From Roseiarcus sp963779095 (GTDB lineage: Bacteria > Pseudomonadota > Alphaproteobacteria > Rhizobiales > Beijerinckiaceae): a stretch of 64,000 bases of DNA. The notes below the pieces were generated by a model. It ran no database searches and was not told the origin of the DNA. It saw only the letters and a list, made by a program, of their open reading frames with translations. The DNA lies in NCBI GenBank assembly GCA_963779095.1, contig CAVZWU010000001.1, positions 186,001 to 250,000 of the forward strand, given 5' to 3'. Shown here in pieces: positions 15,911-24,101 of the stretch; the first letter of the stretch is position 1; every line of letters begins with the position of its first letter. The position numbers and the translations under genes were made by a program.

Positions 15911-16741
15911 ATGAACATTCGCTACGGCTACGATATTGCGCTCGAACTCGGTCAGCCGGCGACAATTCTCGCCATGGCCGATGTCCATTCCGATTTTCGC
16001 GGGCACATCATCAAGGAGTCGGAGCTGGAAGTCTCGCCCGCCATCGCGGCCGAGCGCTTTGCCGATGACAATGGAAACATTGTCAGACGCTTGTCGGCCC
16101 CGGCCGGACAAGTGTCATTGCGTCTTCAAGGCGTCTTTCGCGCCGACGGACGCGAGGATGAGGTCGACAGCGCCGCCGAAGCGGTCGCGGTGTCCGACCT
16201 TCCGGCCGATACGCTGTCATTCCTTCGGGCGAGCCGATACTGCGAGACCGATCTTCTCTCCGATTTCGCTTGGGCGAACTTCGGCGCCGTCAGCGGCGGC
16301 GGCTGGGCGCGGGTGCAGGCGATCTGCGACTTCGTTCATCAGCGCCTCCGATTTAGCTATCCGGAGGCGCGCCCGACGCGCACCGCAAGCGAGGCCTTGG
16401 CGGAGGGCGTCGGCGTATGCCGCGACTTCACCCATCTGGCGGTGGCGCTATGCCGTTGCCTCAACATTCCAGCGCGCTACTGCAACGGCTATCTCGGCGA
16501 CATCGGCGTCCCGCCCGATCCCGCGCCGATGGATTTCAACGCCTGGTTCGAAGCCTTTCTCGGCGATCGATGGTTCACTTTCGACGCGCGGCACAATCAA
16601 CCGAGGATCGGCCGCATCCTGATCGCGCGCGGGCGCGACGCCGCCGACATCCCGATGATCACCACCTTCGGTTCCCACGCGCTTACGCGTTTCACCGTGG
16701 TTACCGAAGAGATCATGGAGCCCGCATCCATCCCGGCTTGA
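15911..16741 (+). CDS. Transglutaminase-like cysteine protease family protein
   Basis: Protein of 276 residues. The N-terminal ~110 are the beta-rich domain often found before a transglutaminase core (MNIRYGYDIALELGQPATIL). The core has its catalytic Cys in AEGVGVCRDFTHLAVALCR, then RYCNGYLGDIG, and His/Asp in WFTFDARHNQPRIGR. Such proteins are thought to act as peptidases or amidases. No signal peptide is visible. The ATG at 15911 is chosen because conservation starts there; the upstream 18 codons overlap the probable promoter. Confidence 0.88.
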   Translation: MNIRYGYDIALELGQPATILAMADVHSDFRGHIIKESELEVSPAIAAERFADDNGNIVRRLSAPAGQVSLRLQGVFRADGREDEVDSAAEAVAVSDLPADTLSFLRASRYCETDLLSDFAWANFGAVSGGGWARVQAICDFVHQRLRFSYPEARPTRTASEALAEGVGVCRDFTHLAVALCRCLNIPARYCNGYLGDIGVPPDPAPMDFNAWFEAFLGDRWFTFDARHNQPRIGRILIARGRDAADIPMITTFGSHALTRFTVVTEEIMEPASIPA

Positions 16742-16871
16742 TCGCCCCTTCAGGCAGGCGGCGGCCGATCATGACCAGGCCACTCCGACCGGAGAGCATG
16801 GGTCTCGTCGGCGACGCGGCGCGCAATTCGCGCCCAGTTGACGTCGCCTCAGGGTTCGCCGATCGGATTTT

Positions 16872-16896
16872 GGAACATTCTCAGGGCATTGGAGTT
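16872..16896 (+). promoter_or_regulatory. EcfG-like promoter (GGAAC-N16-AGTT) before the PRC-barrel gene
   Basis: GGAAC at 16872-16876 and AGTT at 16893-16896, 16 bases apart. The gene starts 36 bases downstream. Confidence 0.55.
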
Positions 16897-16931
16897 TCGA
16901 AGACACTCTAAAAGCCGAGGAGGCAACTCTC

Positions 16932-17450
16932 ATGCGTAACGCTCTATTTGCCGCGGCGGCTGTCGCCGCTCTCGCAGGCGCCAGCGCAATGGCGCAAAAC
17001 ACATCGCCGAACACTAACGACAAGATGAACACCCCGACGACCCACGCGGGCGCCATGGGAGCGAACCCACCTCCCGCCATGCGATCCACTACTGCGCCTC
17101 AACCCGCGGACGTGCCGAATAAAGGCCCCAGCTTCGTCCAGGTGCAGAACACTGACATGTTGAGCTCGAATGTGGTGGGACTCGACATCTACAACGGACA
17201 GAATAACAAGATCGGCAAGATCCAGGACATCGCCTTTGACTCGTCGAAGCAGCTGACAGGCTATATTTTGTCAGTCGGCGGCTTCCTCGGAATGGGCACG
17301 CACTATGTCGCGGTCAATCCGAGCTCGCTCAACGTTTCATACGACGCCCAAAACAAGACCTGGCGGGCGAGCATGAACGCGACCAAGGCCGAGCTTAAGG
17401 CGGCGCCGGAATTCAAGTACAGCGGCCAGTGGACGGCGAGCAGAAGCTGA
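16932..17450 (+). CDS. Secreted PRC-barrel domain protein
   Basis: Protein of 172 residues with a signal peptide (about 1-21, MRNALFAAAAVAALAGASAM). A Thr/Asn/Pro-rich linker is followed by a PRC-barrel domain at about 70-140 (LSSNVVGLDIYNGQNNKIGK, IQDIAFDSSKQLTGYILSVGG). Periplasmic PRC-barrel proteins are common in rhizobial stress regulons; binding partners are unknown. AGGAGG lies 9-14 bases upstream of the ATG, and an EcfG-like promoter precedes it. Confidence 0.9.
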   Translation: MRNALFAAAAVAALAGASAMAQNTSPNTNDKMNTPTTHAGAMGANPPPAMRSTTAPQPADVPNKGPSFVQVQNTDMLSSNVVGLDIYNGQNNKIGKIQDIAFDSSKQLTGYILSVGGFLGMGTHYVAVNPSSLNVSYDAQNKTWRASMNATKAELKAAPEFKYSGQWTASRS

Positions 17451-17517
17451 TCTGCGAGGCGGCGGAGCGGAGCCCGGATGCTTCGTTCCGCCCCGATCTC
17501 GAGCGAGCAGAACGACA

Positions 17518-18030
17518 ATGTCCGACCTAGCGGCAGACATCGACCGAGTTTGGGCGCTGATCGACGACATCCCTGTCGCCATGGTGGTCACCCATGAGGG
17601 TCAGGGGCGGCATATGCGGGCCCGGCCGATGGCGATGCGCCCGGCCCGAGCGGAGGGCGTGATCTATTTCTTGACCGACGTCGACGCGCCGAAAGCCGAA
17701 GAGATCCGGCGCAACGAATCGATCTGCCTCGCGCTGGCGGACAACAGAAGCCAGAAATATGTATCGATCACCGGGCATGCGGAGATCATCGACGATAGGA
17801 GTCGGATCAAGGAAGTCTGGTCGATATACGACAAGGCGTTCTGGCCCGACAAAGAGGATCCCCGCATAAGGGTCCTTCGGGTCACGCCGGAAAGCGCGGA
17901 GTTCTGGGAAGGCGCCGGGACGGTCGTCACCGCCGTCAAGCTGGTCGCGGCGATCGCCTCGGGCGAGCGGATGAATGTCGGCGCGAACGAAAAGGTCGAC
18001 TTTCCTCAGGGCGACAGGCTCGCGGATTGA
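17518..18030 (+). CDS. Pyridoxamine 5'-phosphate oxidase-like (general stress protein 26 family) protein
   Basis: Protein of 170 residues with the split-barrel flavin-binding fold: VWALIDDIPVAMVVTHEG, RHMRARPMAMRP, GVIYFLTDVDAPKAEEI, SICLALADNRSQKYVSITGH, then FWPDKEDPRIRVLRVTPESAEFW in pieces. It matches the GSP26 group rather than true PdxH. The start ATG at 17518 has only a weak site. It follows the PRC-barrel gene by 67 bases and may share its promoter. It overlaps the end of the convergent beta-glucosidase gene by 25 bases. Confidence 0.88.
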   Translation: MSDLAADIDRVWALIDDIPVAMVVTHEGQGRHMRARPMAMRPARAEGVIYFLTDVDAPKAEEIRRNESICLALADNRSQKYVSITGHAEIIDDRSRIKEVWSIYDKAFWPDKEDPRIRVLRVTPESAEFWEGAGTVVTAVKLVAAIASGERMNVGANEKVDFPQGDRLAD

Positions 18031-20243
18031 AGCTCGAATTTCGCCGCGAGGTCCCTTTGCCGCGAGTTGAATCCCGCCGTCAACTCGTAGGCGCCGGGCC
18101 TGATCCGCCAGCGCCGCGCCGCCTCGTCGAATCTCGCAAGCAGGCGTGGATCGATTGCGACGCTCACCTTCCGCTCTTCGCCGGGCGCCAAATTGACTCT
18201 TTCCCAGCCAACGAGGCGTAGCGGGATATTTGCCCCGTCCGTTCCGGACACATAGAATTCCGGAATCGCCGCGCCGGCCAATTCGCTAAGGTTGCGGACG
18301 GTCGCGCTCGCCGTCACTGCGGCGCCGCTGACATTCACGGCGAGGCCGCTGAGAGCGAATTTGGCGTATGACAACCCGAAGCCGAACGGAAACTGCGGTC
18401 GCTCGCGGCGCTTAAAGAACCATTTATATCCGACCTCCGCGCCCTCATCGTACACAGCGCTGAAAATCGCGCCATAATGTCCGCCGCGCCCGACAGGCCC
18501 GATTGGGGCGCCGTTCGGATCGCCCTGAATCTTCGGATGAGGCAATTGGCCTTCACCGACGGGGAAGGTGACTGGCAGGCGCCCTGAAGGATTGGCGACG
18601 CCGGAGAGAATTTCAGCGATCGCCTCGGCGCCCATTTGTCCGGGATACCAGGCCTCGAGAACGGCCGCCGTCCGTTCGAGCCAGGGCATTGCCACTGGGC
18701 CGCCCGTTTCGAGCACGACCGCAGTGCGCGGATTCGCACGCGTGACAGCCTCGATAAGCTGGTCCTGTTCGCCGGGCAGCTCAATACTCGGGGCGTCGGC
18801 GCTTTCGGTCATCCATTGGTCGGCGAACAGGATCACTGCATCCGCCTTGGCCGCGGCCTCGGCCGCTCGCGCTCGGATCGATCCGTCGTCGAAGTCCACG
18901 CGGACGCGCGGAAACTGGAGACGGATCGCCTCGAGCGGCGATCCCGGGTCGAAGATCATGGCGCGGTTCACGCCGATCGGTTCTTTCGCGGCGACGCCGC
19001 CTCGCGGAATGACTTGCGAAGAGCCGCCCCCGGAGGGCACGCCACGATCGGCGTGAGCTCCGATCACGACGAGGCTGTGCAGGTCTGTAGAAAGCGGCAA
19101 CAGGCCCTGATTCCTCAACAGGACCACGCCCTCGCGTTCGACCGAAAGCGCGGTCCGATCGCTCGAAGCGAAGTCGACGGAGTGAGAGCCGTTTGTCTTG
19201 TCGGCGAGCCCATGGGCGAAGATCGAAGTCAGAATTCGTCGCGCCATATCGTTGAGCCTCGCCTCAGGGACTTCGCCATCGGCGACCGCTTGCGCCAAAG
19301 GCGCCCCAAAGAAATTTTGCGTATCGAGCTGCTCGCCGGATTCCTGATCCAGGCCGGCCATTGCTGCGGAAACCGTCGAGTGGACCGCGCCCCAGTCGGA
19401 CATCACGAAATAGGGATAGCCCCAGTCTGTCTTCAGCGCTTGATTGAGGAGCCAGTCGTTTTCGCACGAGTAGCGTCCGTTCACCTGGTTGTAGGCGCAC
19501 ATCACGGCGCCCGGGCGACCACGCTCGATGGTGATCTCGAAGGCGAGCAGGTCCGATTCGCGCATGGCGGCCGGGTCGATTCGCGCGTCGAGGACGACCC
19601 GGTCCGTTTCCTGCGCATTGAGGGCGAAGTGCTTGGTCGTCGAGATGATGTGGCTGCTTTGGACGCCGTCGATCATGGCGCCCGCCATGACGCCGGTAAG
19701 CAAAGGATCCTCGGAGAAATATTCAAAATTGCGGCCGCCGCGCGGGTCGCGAATGAGATTTGCCGTGCTGCCAAGAAGGACATTGAACCCCTTCGCGCGC
19801 GCTTCGGCGCCGACTGCCTGGCCTTGAAGCCGCGCGAGGCCCACGTCCCATGTCGAGGCGAGGGCGAGATCGGACGGCATCGCCGTCGCTGTATCGCCGG
19901 GGCGGACATCGCCAGGGTTGGCGACGCCAAGCTCTGCGTCCGTCTCTTGCAAAGCGGGAATCCCGAGTCGCGGTATCCCGGGCACGTAGCCCGCTGAGCC
20001 GATCGATCCGGCCGGTTTGGGCTTACCGCCCCAAGGCGCCGCGATGACGCCATGGAGAAGCGACAGCTTCTCCTGCTCGGTCATCTGCTCGAGCGCCATT
20101 TGCGCACGCTGAGCCGGAGGCAGCGAGGGATCGTTCCACGGCCAGTCCCTGGCGATCGCGGGGAAGGCCAAGGCGACAGGCAAGACCATGAGCGCGGCTG
20201 CGCTCAGCGAAGCTTTTCTGGTTCGATGGTCAAGTCGGCTCAT
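18006..20243 (-). CDS. Secreted glycoside hydrolase family 3 beta-glucosidase
   Basis: Protein of 745 residues with a signal peptide (about 1-31, ending FPAIARD). The GH3 N-terminal barrel has GVANPGDVRPGDTATAMPSD, KHFALNAQETDR and the nucleophile Asp in YFVMSDWGAVHSTVSAA. The GH3 C-terminal domain includes VVIGAHADRG, and a fibronectin-III-like domain ends the protein (GAYELTAGFNSRQRDLAAKF). It releases glucose or related sugars from oligosaccharides in the periplasm. The length fits BglX-type enzymes. A possible EcfG-like promoter lies upstream at 20341-20365. Confidence 0.93.
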   Translation of the reverse strand: MSRLDHRTRKASLSAAALMVLPVALAFPAIARDWPWNDPSLPPAQRAQMALEQMTEQEKLSLLHGVIAAPWGGKPKPAGSIGSAGYVPGIPRLGIPALQETDAELGVANPGDVRPGDTATAMPSDLALASTWDVGLARLQGQAVGAEARAKGFNVLLGSTANLIRDPRGGRNFEYFSEDPLLTGVMAGAMIDGVQSSHIISTTKHFALNAQETDRVVLDARIDPAAMRESDLLAFEITIERGRPGAVMCAYNQVNGRYSCENDWLLNQALKTDWGYPYFVMSDWGAVHSTVSAAMAGLDQESGEQLDTQNFFGAPLAQAVADGEVPEARLNDMARRILTSIFAHGLADKTNGSHSVDFASSDRTALSVEREGVVLLRNQGLLPLSTDLHSLVVIGAHADRGVPSGGGSSQVIPRGGVAAKEPIGVNRAMIFDPGSPLEAIRLQFPRVRVDFDDGSIRARAAEAAAKADAVILFADQWMTESADAPSIELPGEQDQLIEAVTRANPRTAVVLETGGPVAMPWLERTAAVLEAWYPGQMGAEAIAEILSGVANPSGRLPVTFPVGEGQLPHPKIQGDPNGAPIGPVGRGGHYGAIFSAVYDEGAEVGYKWFFKRRERPQFPFGFGLSYAKFALSGLAVNVSGAAVTASATVRNLSELAGAAIPEFYVSGTDGANIPLRLVGWERVNLAPGEERKVSVAIDPRLLARFDEAARRWRIRPGAYELTAGFNSRQRDLAAKFELQSASLSP

Positions 20244-20556
20244 GCAAAGCCGCTATTCTCTCGTCGGCCGATCAGCATCGGCAAAACGCGGTCAGGCGCA
20301 AGGACTCCGCGCAGGGCGAAAAGGGGAGCGCGAGCCATCCAACAGGTCGAGGCGCGGAAGGTTCCGCTGATAGGTTTGGCTCGGCGCGCGGCGTGGCGTC
20401 CTCGAACGCATTCCGACGCGCTTTCCGTCCGAGTGAAATCGAACATCAAGACGAGCTTAATATTCGAATGGCGGTTGTGCGAGCGGTCATATACCCGTTC
20501 ACCTTCGTCTTGAGCGATGAGACCTTCATGAACTAAAGTCCTCGCTGCGCTGCGGC
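20244..20556. other. Divergent intergenic region with a possible EcfG-like site
   Basis: About 310 bases between the GH3 gene and the HTH gene. On the minus strand GGAAC at 20365-20361 and TGTT at 20344-20341 are 16 bases apart, one mismatch from consensus, about 100 bases before the GH3 start. No gene is visible. Confidence 0.35.
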
Positions 20557-21090
20557 ATGACGAAGCCGTCCGACGTCTTAAGGGCGGGGGCCAATTTGAC
20601 GGGCGAGTGGTTTACCTACCGGCAGGCGGCTGAACTGCTGAGCGTATCGCCCGAAGCCGTCCGGCAACGGGCCAAGCGCGGGCGCTGGCAGAAGACGCTC
20701 GGAAACGATAAGCGAACGCGGATCCGGCCGCCCGACGGATGGAACGATCCCGTCCGGGTCTCGGGCGATCGCGTGCTGCGCGCCCGGGTTCTGGACGAAA
20801 GGGCGCTCGCCCATCAGGTCATCCGGGCGCTGGAGGCCCATGTCGAGACGCTCAAGGCGCAGCTCGCCGCGGCGGAGCTGCGCGCCGAAAAACAGGCGGC
20901 CGAATTCGCCGCGCGCGAGGCGCGCCACGCCGCCGACCTCGCTGTCGAGCGCACCCTGGCTGACCGGATGTCGGCGAGGGTCGACCAGATGTCCGCCGAC
21001 CTTGCCGTCGAACAGGCGCAACGGGCGGAGGCGGAAAAGAGGCTGGCGGGCGAGCTTACGCGCGGATGGTGGAAGCGGCGGCAGCCCTGA
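20557..21090 (+). CDS. Helix-turn-helix protein with long coiled coil (unknown role)
   Basis: Protein of 177 residues. The first ~65 contain a MerR/excisionase-like HTH (TGEWFTYRQAAELLSVSPEA, VRQRAKRGRWQKTLGNDK). Residues ~85-165 form an Ala/Glu/Arg-rich coiled coil (LEAHVETLKAQLAAAELRAE, then RHAADLAVERTLADRM). The end is a short basic WWKRRQP tail. The layout recalls KfrA-like plasmid proteins, but the HTH type differs and I would not assign that function. The DNA-binding head and coiled coil suggest a dimeric or filament-forming DNA-associated protein. The ATG at 20557 has no strong site. Confidence 0.7.
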   Translation: MTKPSDVLRAGANLTGEWFTYRQAAELLSVSPEAVRQRAKRGRWQKTLGNDKRTRIRPPDGWNDPVRVSGDRVLRARVLDERALAHQVIRALEAHVETLKAQLAAAELRAEKQAAEFAAREARHAADLAVERTLADRMSARVDQMSADLAVEQAQRAEAEKRLAGELTRGWWKRRQP

Positions 21091-21330
21091 CGCTGGCTGA
21101 GCCCTATTCTCGACCCTATGCGGATTATGGCTCACGCCGTCATCACACTGATGACCCCTTTGCGAGTTTGGCGTTGGAACCGTTCGCGCGTCACCACGAT
21201 CACACTGTGACGCGCGTCACAGCGCGGTCGTCGACGGCATGGTTAAAACCCGTCCCGGTTGGAGGATGTCTTCGGCAGCAGGCTGAACCAGCGGGGAGGA
21301 CAGGGGAGAAGGTCGGCGATGGAGGCCGTC

Positions 21331-21534
21331 ATGAACGAGATCGGCAAACATGCGGCGTTCTACCGTGCATATCTGCCTCATGATCGCAGCCTGATCCCCG
21401 TGGCGGTCACGCTGGGCGTCATCGTTGCGCTCTGGCTCTCTCTCTATTTTGTCAGCGAGGAGCAACACCCGCAATTCGCCCAGGCGGACGCGCGCGCTGC
21501 GGCCGTGCTCGTCTCCCGGCCTGTAAACCACTGA
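21331..21534 (+). CDS. Small membrane protein, unknown
   Basis: Protein of 67 residues with one transmembrane helix (LIPVAVTLGVIVALWLSLYF) after a short N-terminal part (MNEIGKHAAFYRAYLPHD) and a polar tail. The ATG at 21331 has GGAGG six bases upstream; an in-frame ATG at 21319 is also possible. No family recognised. Confidence 0.6.
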   Translation: MNEIGKHAAFYRAYLPHDRSLIPVAVTLGVIVALWLSLYFVSEEQHPQFAQADARAAAVLVSRPVNH

Positions 21535-21636
21535 CGGAGGGCTCGCGGCGCCGCCGGGGTTTGTTGCAACGGGCCCGACACGCAGCCGACGCGGCCAACG
21601 CCGCCGGCCCAGCGACGCACTCTATTTCGAGGTCGA

Positions 21637-22839
21637 TCAGGCAATCACGACTTTGTTCAGTGCTTTGGACGCGACCCCCCGCTCGGCGGCAACACGCCCG
21701 GCGCGCAGCACCAGCAATCGCGGCGGCCGGTCGACGACGGCGTCGGCGACGCTCGCCGCCTCGATCGCGACCAGATCGGCCGCGACGCCAGGGCGGAGCT
21801 CTCGGGGAGGACCGCCGAGCGCTTTGTCCGCTTCGCCCGTCGCGAGCGCGAAAACGTCCTCAAGCTCGCGGTCCGTGTAGGCGCCGTGGCGCTCGGCAAT
21901 GATCGCAGCGCGATGGAGCATGTCGCCATTGCCGAACGGCGACCAGCAGTCGCGAATATTGTCAGAGCCGGCGAACACCAGGACGCCTCGCTCGCGCAGC
22001 GCCCGCGGCGGCGGCACGGGCGCGGACGGCGGGCACGAGGTCAGGATCGCGACTTCGGCGCGGGCGAGCACGTCGGCAGTCTTGTCGAAAACCGCCGGCG
22101 CGATGTTCCCGAGCGCGAACGCGTGGCTGACCGCGACCCGCCCTTGCAGCCCGGCGGCGATGGTGCGCTCGGCGATGTCGCGAAGCTCGGCCGCGCCGGT
22201 CTCGCCGCCGTCGTGCAGATGAATGTCGATTCCCTTGCCGAACCGCTCGGCGAGGCCGAACACGATATCGAGCTGACCCTTGACGTTCCCGTCGAAGCCA
22301 GCCGGGTCCAGCCCGCCTACCAGATCGGCGCCCGTCGTGAGCGCCGCGGCGAGGAGATCGGGCGCGCCCTTCTCGGTCGTCACGCCGCTTTGCGGGAACG
22401 CGACCAGCTGAATGTCGATCCAATCGCGAAAGGCCTCGCGCACGCTGAGCACGGCTTCTAGATTGGCGAGGCCGACGTCGTTGTCGATGTCAATGTGGCT
22501 GCGCACGCGCGTCGTGCCATTGGCGATCAGCGTGCGAATGAGCGCGGAGGCGCGTGCTTCGATCGGCAGCGCGACGCGATGGCGTTCGATGCGCTCGGCG
22601 GCGATCCGTTCGCGCACGCTCCGTCCCTCGACATGAGGCAGGCGCGGCGCGCCCCAATGCGTCTTGTCGAGGTGGATATGGCCGTCGACGAACGCCGGCA
22701 GGAGCAGCGCGCCCGCAAGATCGATGCGTTCGCGTGGCGGATGGGCGCTTCCGGGCGCATGCAGCGCGGCAATGAGGCCGCCGGCGATTCCCACGTCGGC
22801 GAAATCGCCCTCGGGAAGGCGCGCGTTGGTCAGGATCAT
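21637..22839 (-). CDS. Cytosine-deaminase-like amidohydrolase
   Basis: Protein of 400 residues of the amidohydrolase superfamily, cytosine deaminase (CodA/AtzC-like) branch. Metal ligands are HxH in AFVDGHIHLDKTHWG, His in IDIHLHDGGETGA and VAVSHAF, and Asp in VFAGSDNIRDCWSPFG. It should hydrolyse an exocyclic C-N bond of a pyrimidine- or triazine-like ring; the exact substrate cannot be read from sequence. The ATG at 22839 overlaps the preceding stop codon (TGATG), so it is coupled to the questin-oxidase-like gene. Confidence 0.88.
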   Translation of the reverse strand: MILTNARLPEGDFADVGIAGGLIAALHAPGSAHPPRERIDLAGALLLPAFVDGHIHLDKTHWGAPRLPHVEGRSVRERIAAERIERHRVALPIEARASALIRTLIANGTTRVRSHIDIDNDVGLANLEAVLSVREAFRDWIDIQLVAFPQSGVTTEKGAPDLLAAALTTGADLVGGLDPAGFDGNVKGQLDIVFGLAERFGKGIDIHLHDGGETGAAELRDIAERTIAAGLQGRVAVSHAFALGNIAPAVFDKTADVLARAEVAILTSCPPSAPVPPPRALRERGVLVFAGSDNIRDCWSPFGNGDMLHRAAIIAERHGAYTDRELEDVFALATGEADKALGGPPRELRPGVAADLVAIEAASVADAVVDRPPRLLVLRAGRVAAERGVASKALNKVVIA

Positions 22840-23900
22840 CAGACGAGGTTCAGGCGCTTCGCCGCCGCATATTGATAGAGGCGGTCGCCGTAGCGCTTGA
22901 ACTCCTCGCCGGCCGAGAACGTGAGACTGAGATCGTGCTCGTCGTCGCGGGTGACCGCCTCGCGATAGATCTCGGGCCAGTCGGGCAGGGGCATCCCCCG
23001 CCACGTTTCGAGCTCGTCCGCGCTGGGAAGAGGAGGAAAGCCCATCTTCGGCGCCAGTGATGCGATCGCCTGCCAGAAATAGCGTAGCGGCGTCGCCCGG
23101 TCGGGCGTGCGCGGCGCGATCATCCTCAGCCAGTGGGTTCCGGTCACCGCATGCAGCGCGCAGAAGTCGAGCGTCGCGGCGTAGAGCGCGAGCGAAATCC
23201 CTGCGACGCGATCATGCGTCTCCGGCCCGACCGCCAGCATGTCGACGACGGGCGCAAATTCCGGCTTTTCGGCGACCGCGCGCATGAAGTGCCAGAGAAG
23301 ATCGCGGTCTGGCTCGACATGCCGGAACGCCGCCGGCCCGTACATGAAGGCGAGAACCTCAACCGGATCGTCGGTCGAAGGCTTAAGCCCTCGCGAAGGC
23401 CTGAGCGGAAGATAGGTCGCCGCCCAATAGGCGAGCGCGACGCTGGTCTCCTCGTCGCTGTCGGTCAGCGCCGCATAGGCCATGCGCATGAGCGCATGGG
23501 TGGCGCTCGCCGCGATGCCCGGCATGAGCTGCGGCAGATAATGAATCGCGGCCGGCGTCGCGCCAAGCCGCGCAACCTCGCCGTCGAAAAACGCCCGATA
23601 GTCGGCTTCGCGCTCTCGTGCGCCCAAGGATTCGCGCCAGTTGTCGGCCATGATCCCGCCGATCGGCTCTGGAATGGGAACGAGCCCGTTTTGTTCATGA
23701 TAGATGTGGCAATAGGCTTCCAGCCGTTCGTCGCTGGCGCCCATGCGATGCAACGCGACCAGAACCATCGGCAGGTGATTGGCGAGGCAGAACGGGAACT
23801 CCGCGCTCCACTGTCGTGACCACGCGACGGCCCGCTTGAGGCCCTCTTCCGTCGAGGCGTTCCGTTGCGAAGCGATGGCGCGCGCCGACGCCGCTCTCAT
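22839..23900 (-). CDS. Questin oxidase family protein (DUF4243)
   Basis: Protein of 353 residues, matching questin-oxidase-like proteins: ANHLPMVLVALHRMGASDER, AYCHIYHEQNGL, SLGAREREADYRAFF. In fungi this family acts on anthraquinones; in bacteria the role is unknown, and a Baeyer-Villiger-like oxidation without a recognised cofactor has been proposed. The ATG at 23900 has GGAGGAG six bases upstream. It is the first gene of a two-gene operon with the amidohydrolase. Confidence 0.83.
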   Translation of the reverse strand: MRAASARAIASQRNASTEEGLKRAVAWSRQWSAEFPFCLANHLPMVLVALHRMGASDERLEAYCHIYHEQNGLVPIPEPIGGIMADNWRESLGAREREADYRAFFDGEVARLGATPAAIHYLPQLMPGIAASATHALMRMAYAALTDSDEETSVALAYWAATYLPLRPSRGLKPSTDDPVEVLAFMYGPAAFRHVEPDRDLLWHFMRAVAEKPEFAPVVDMLAVGPETHDRVAGISLALYAATLDFCALHAVTGTHWLRMIAPRTPDRATPLRYFWQAIASLAPKMGFPPLPSADELETWRGMPLPDWPEIYREAVTRDDEHDLSLTFSAGEEFKRYGDRLYQYAAAKRLNLV

Positions 23901-24101
23901 GAACTCCTCCAATGCGCGTCCTCTACTGCTATCGCAGCCGCGGCGGCTTGGAAAGCGATCTTCGGCGAAAGAGTGAGCATTTGCCCGATCAAAAACCGAG
24001 CACGCGTGAGTTCATTTTCGACTTGGTCGCTCGCACAATCCGATTGATCTTGCGAAAATCAGGGTGCTAGCCTGCCTTATCGTCAATAGGGAGAAGCCGG
24101 C

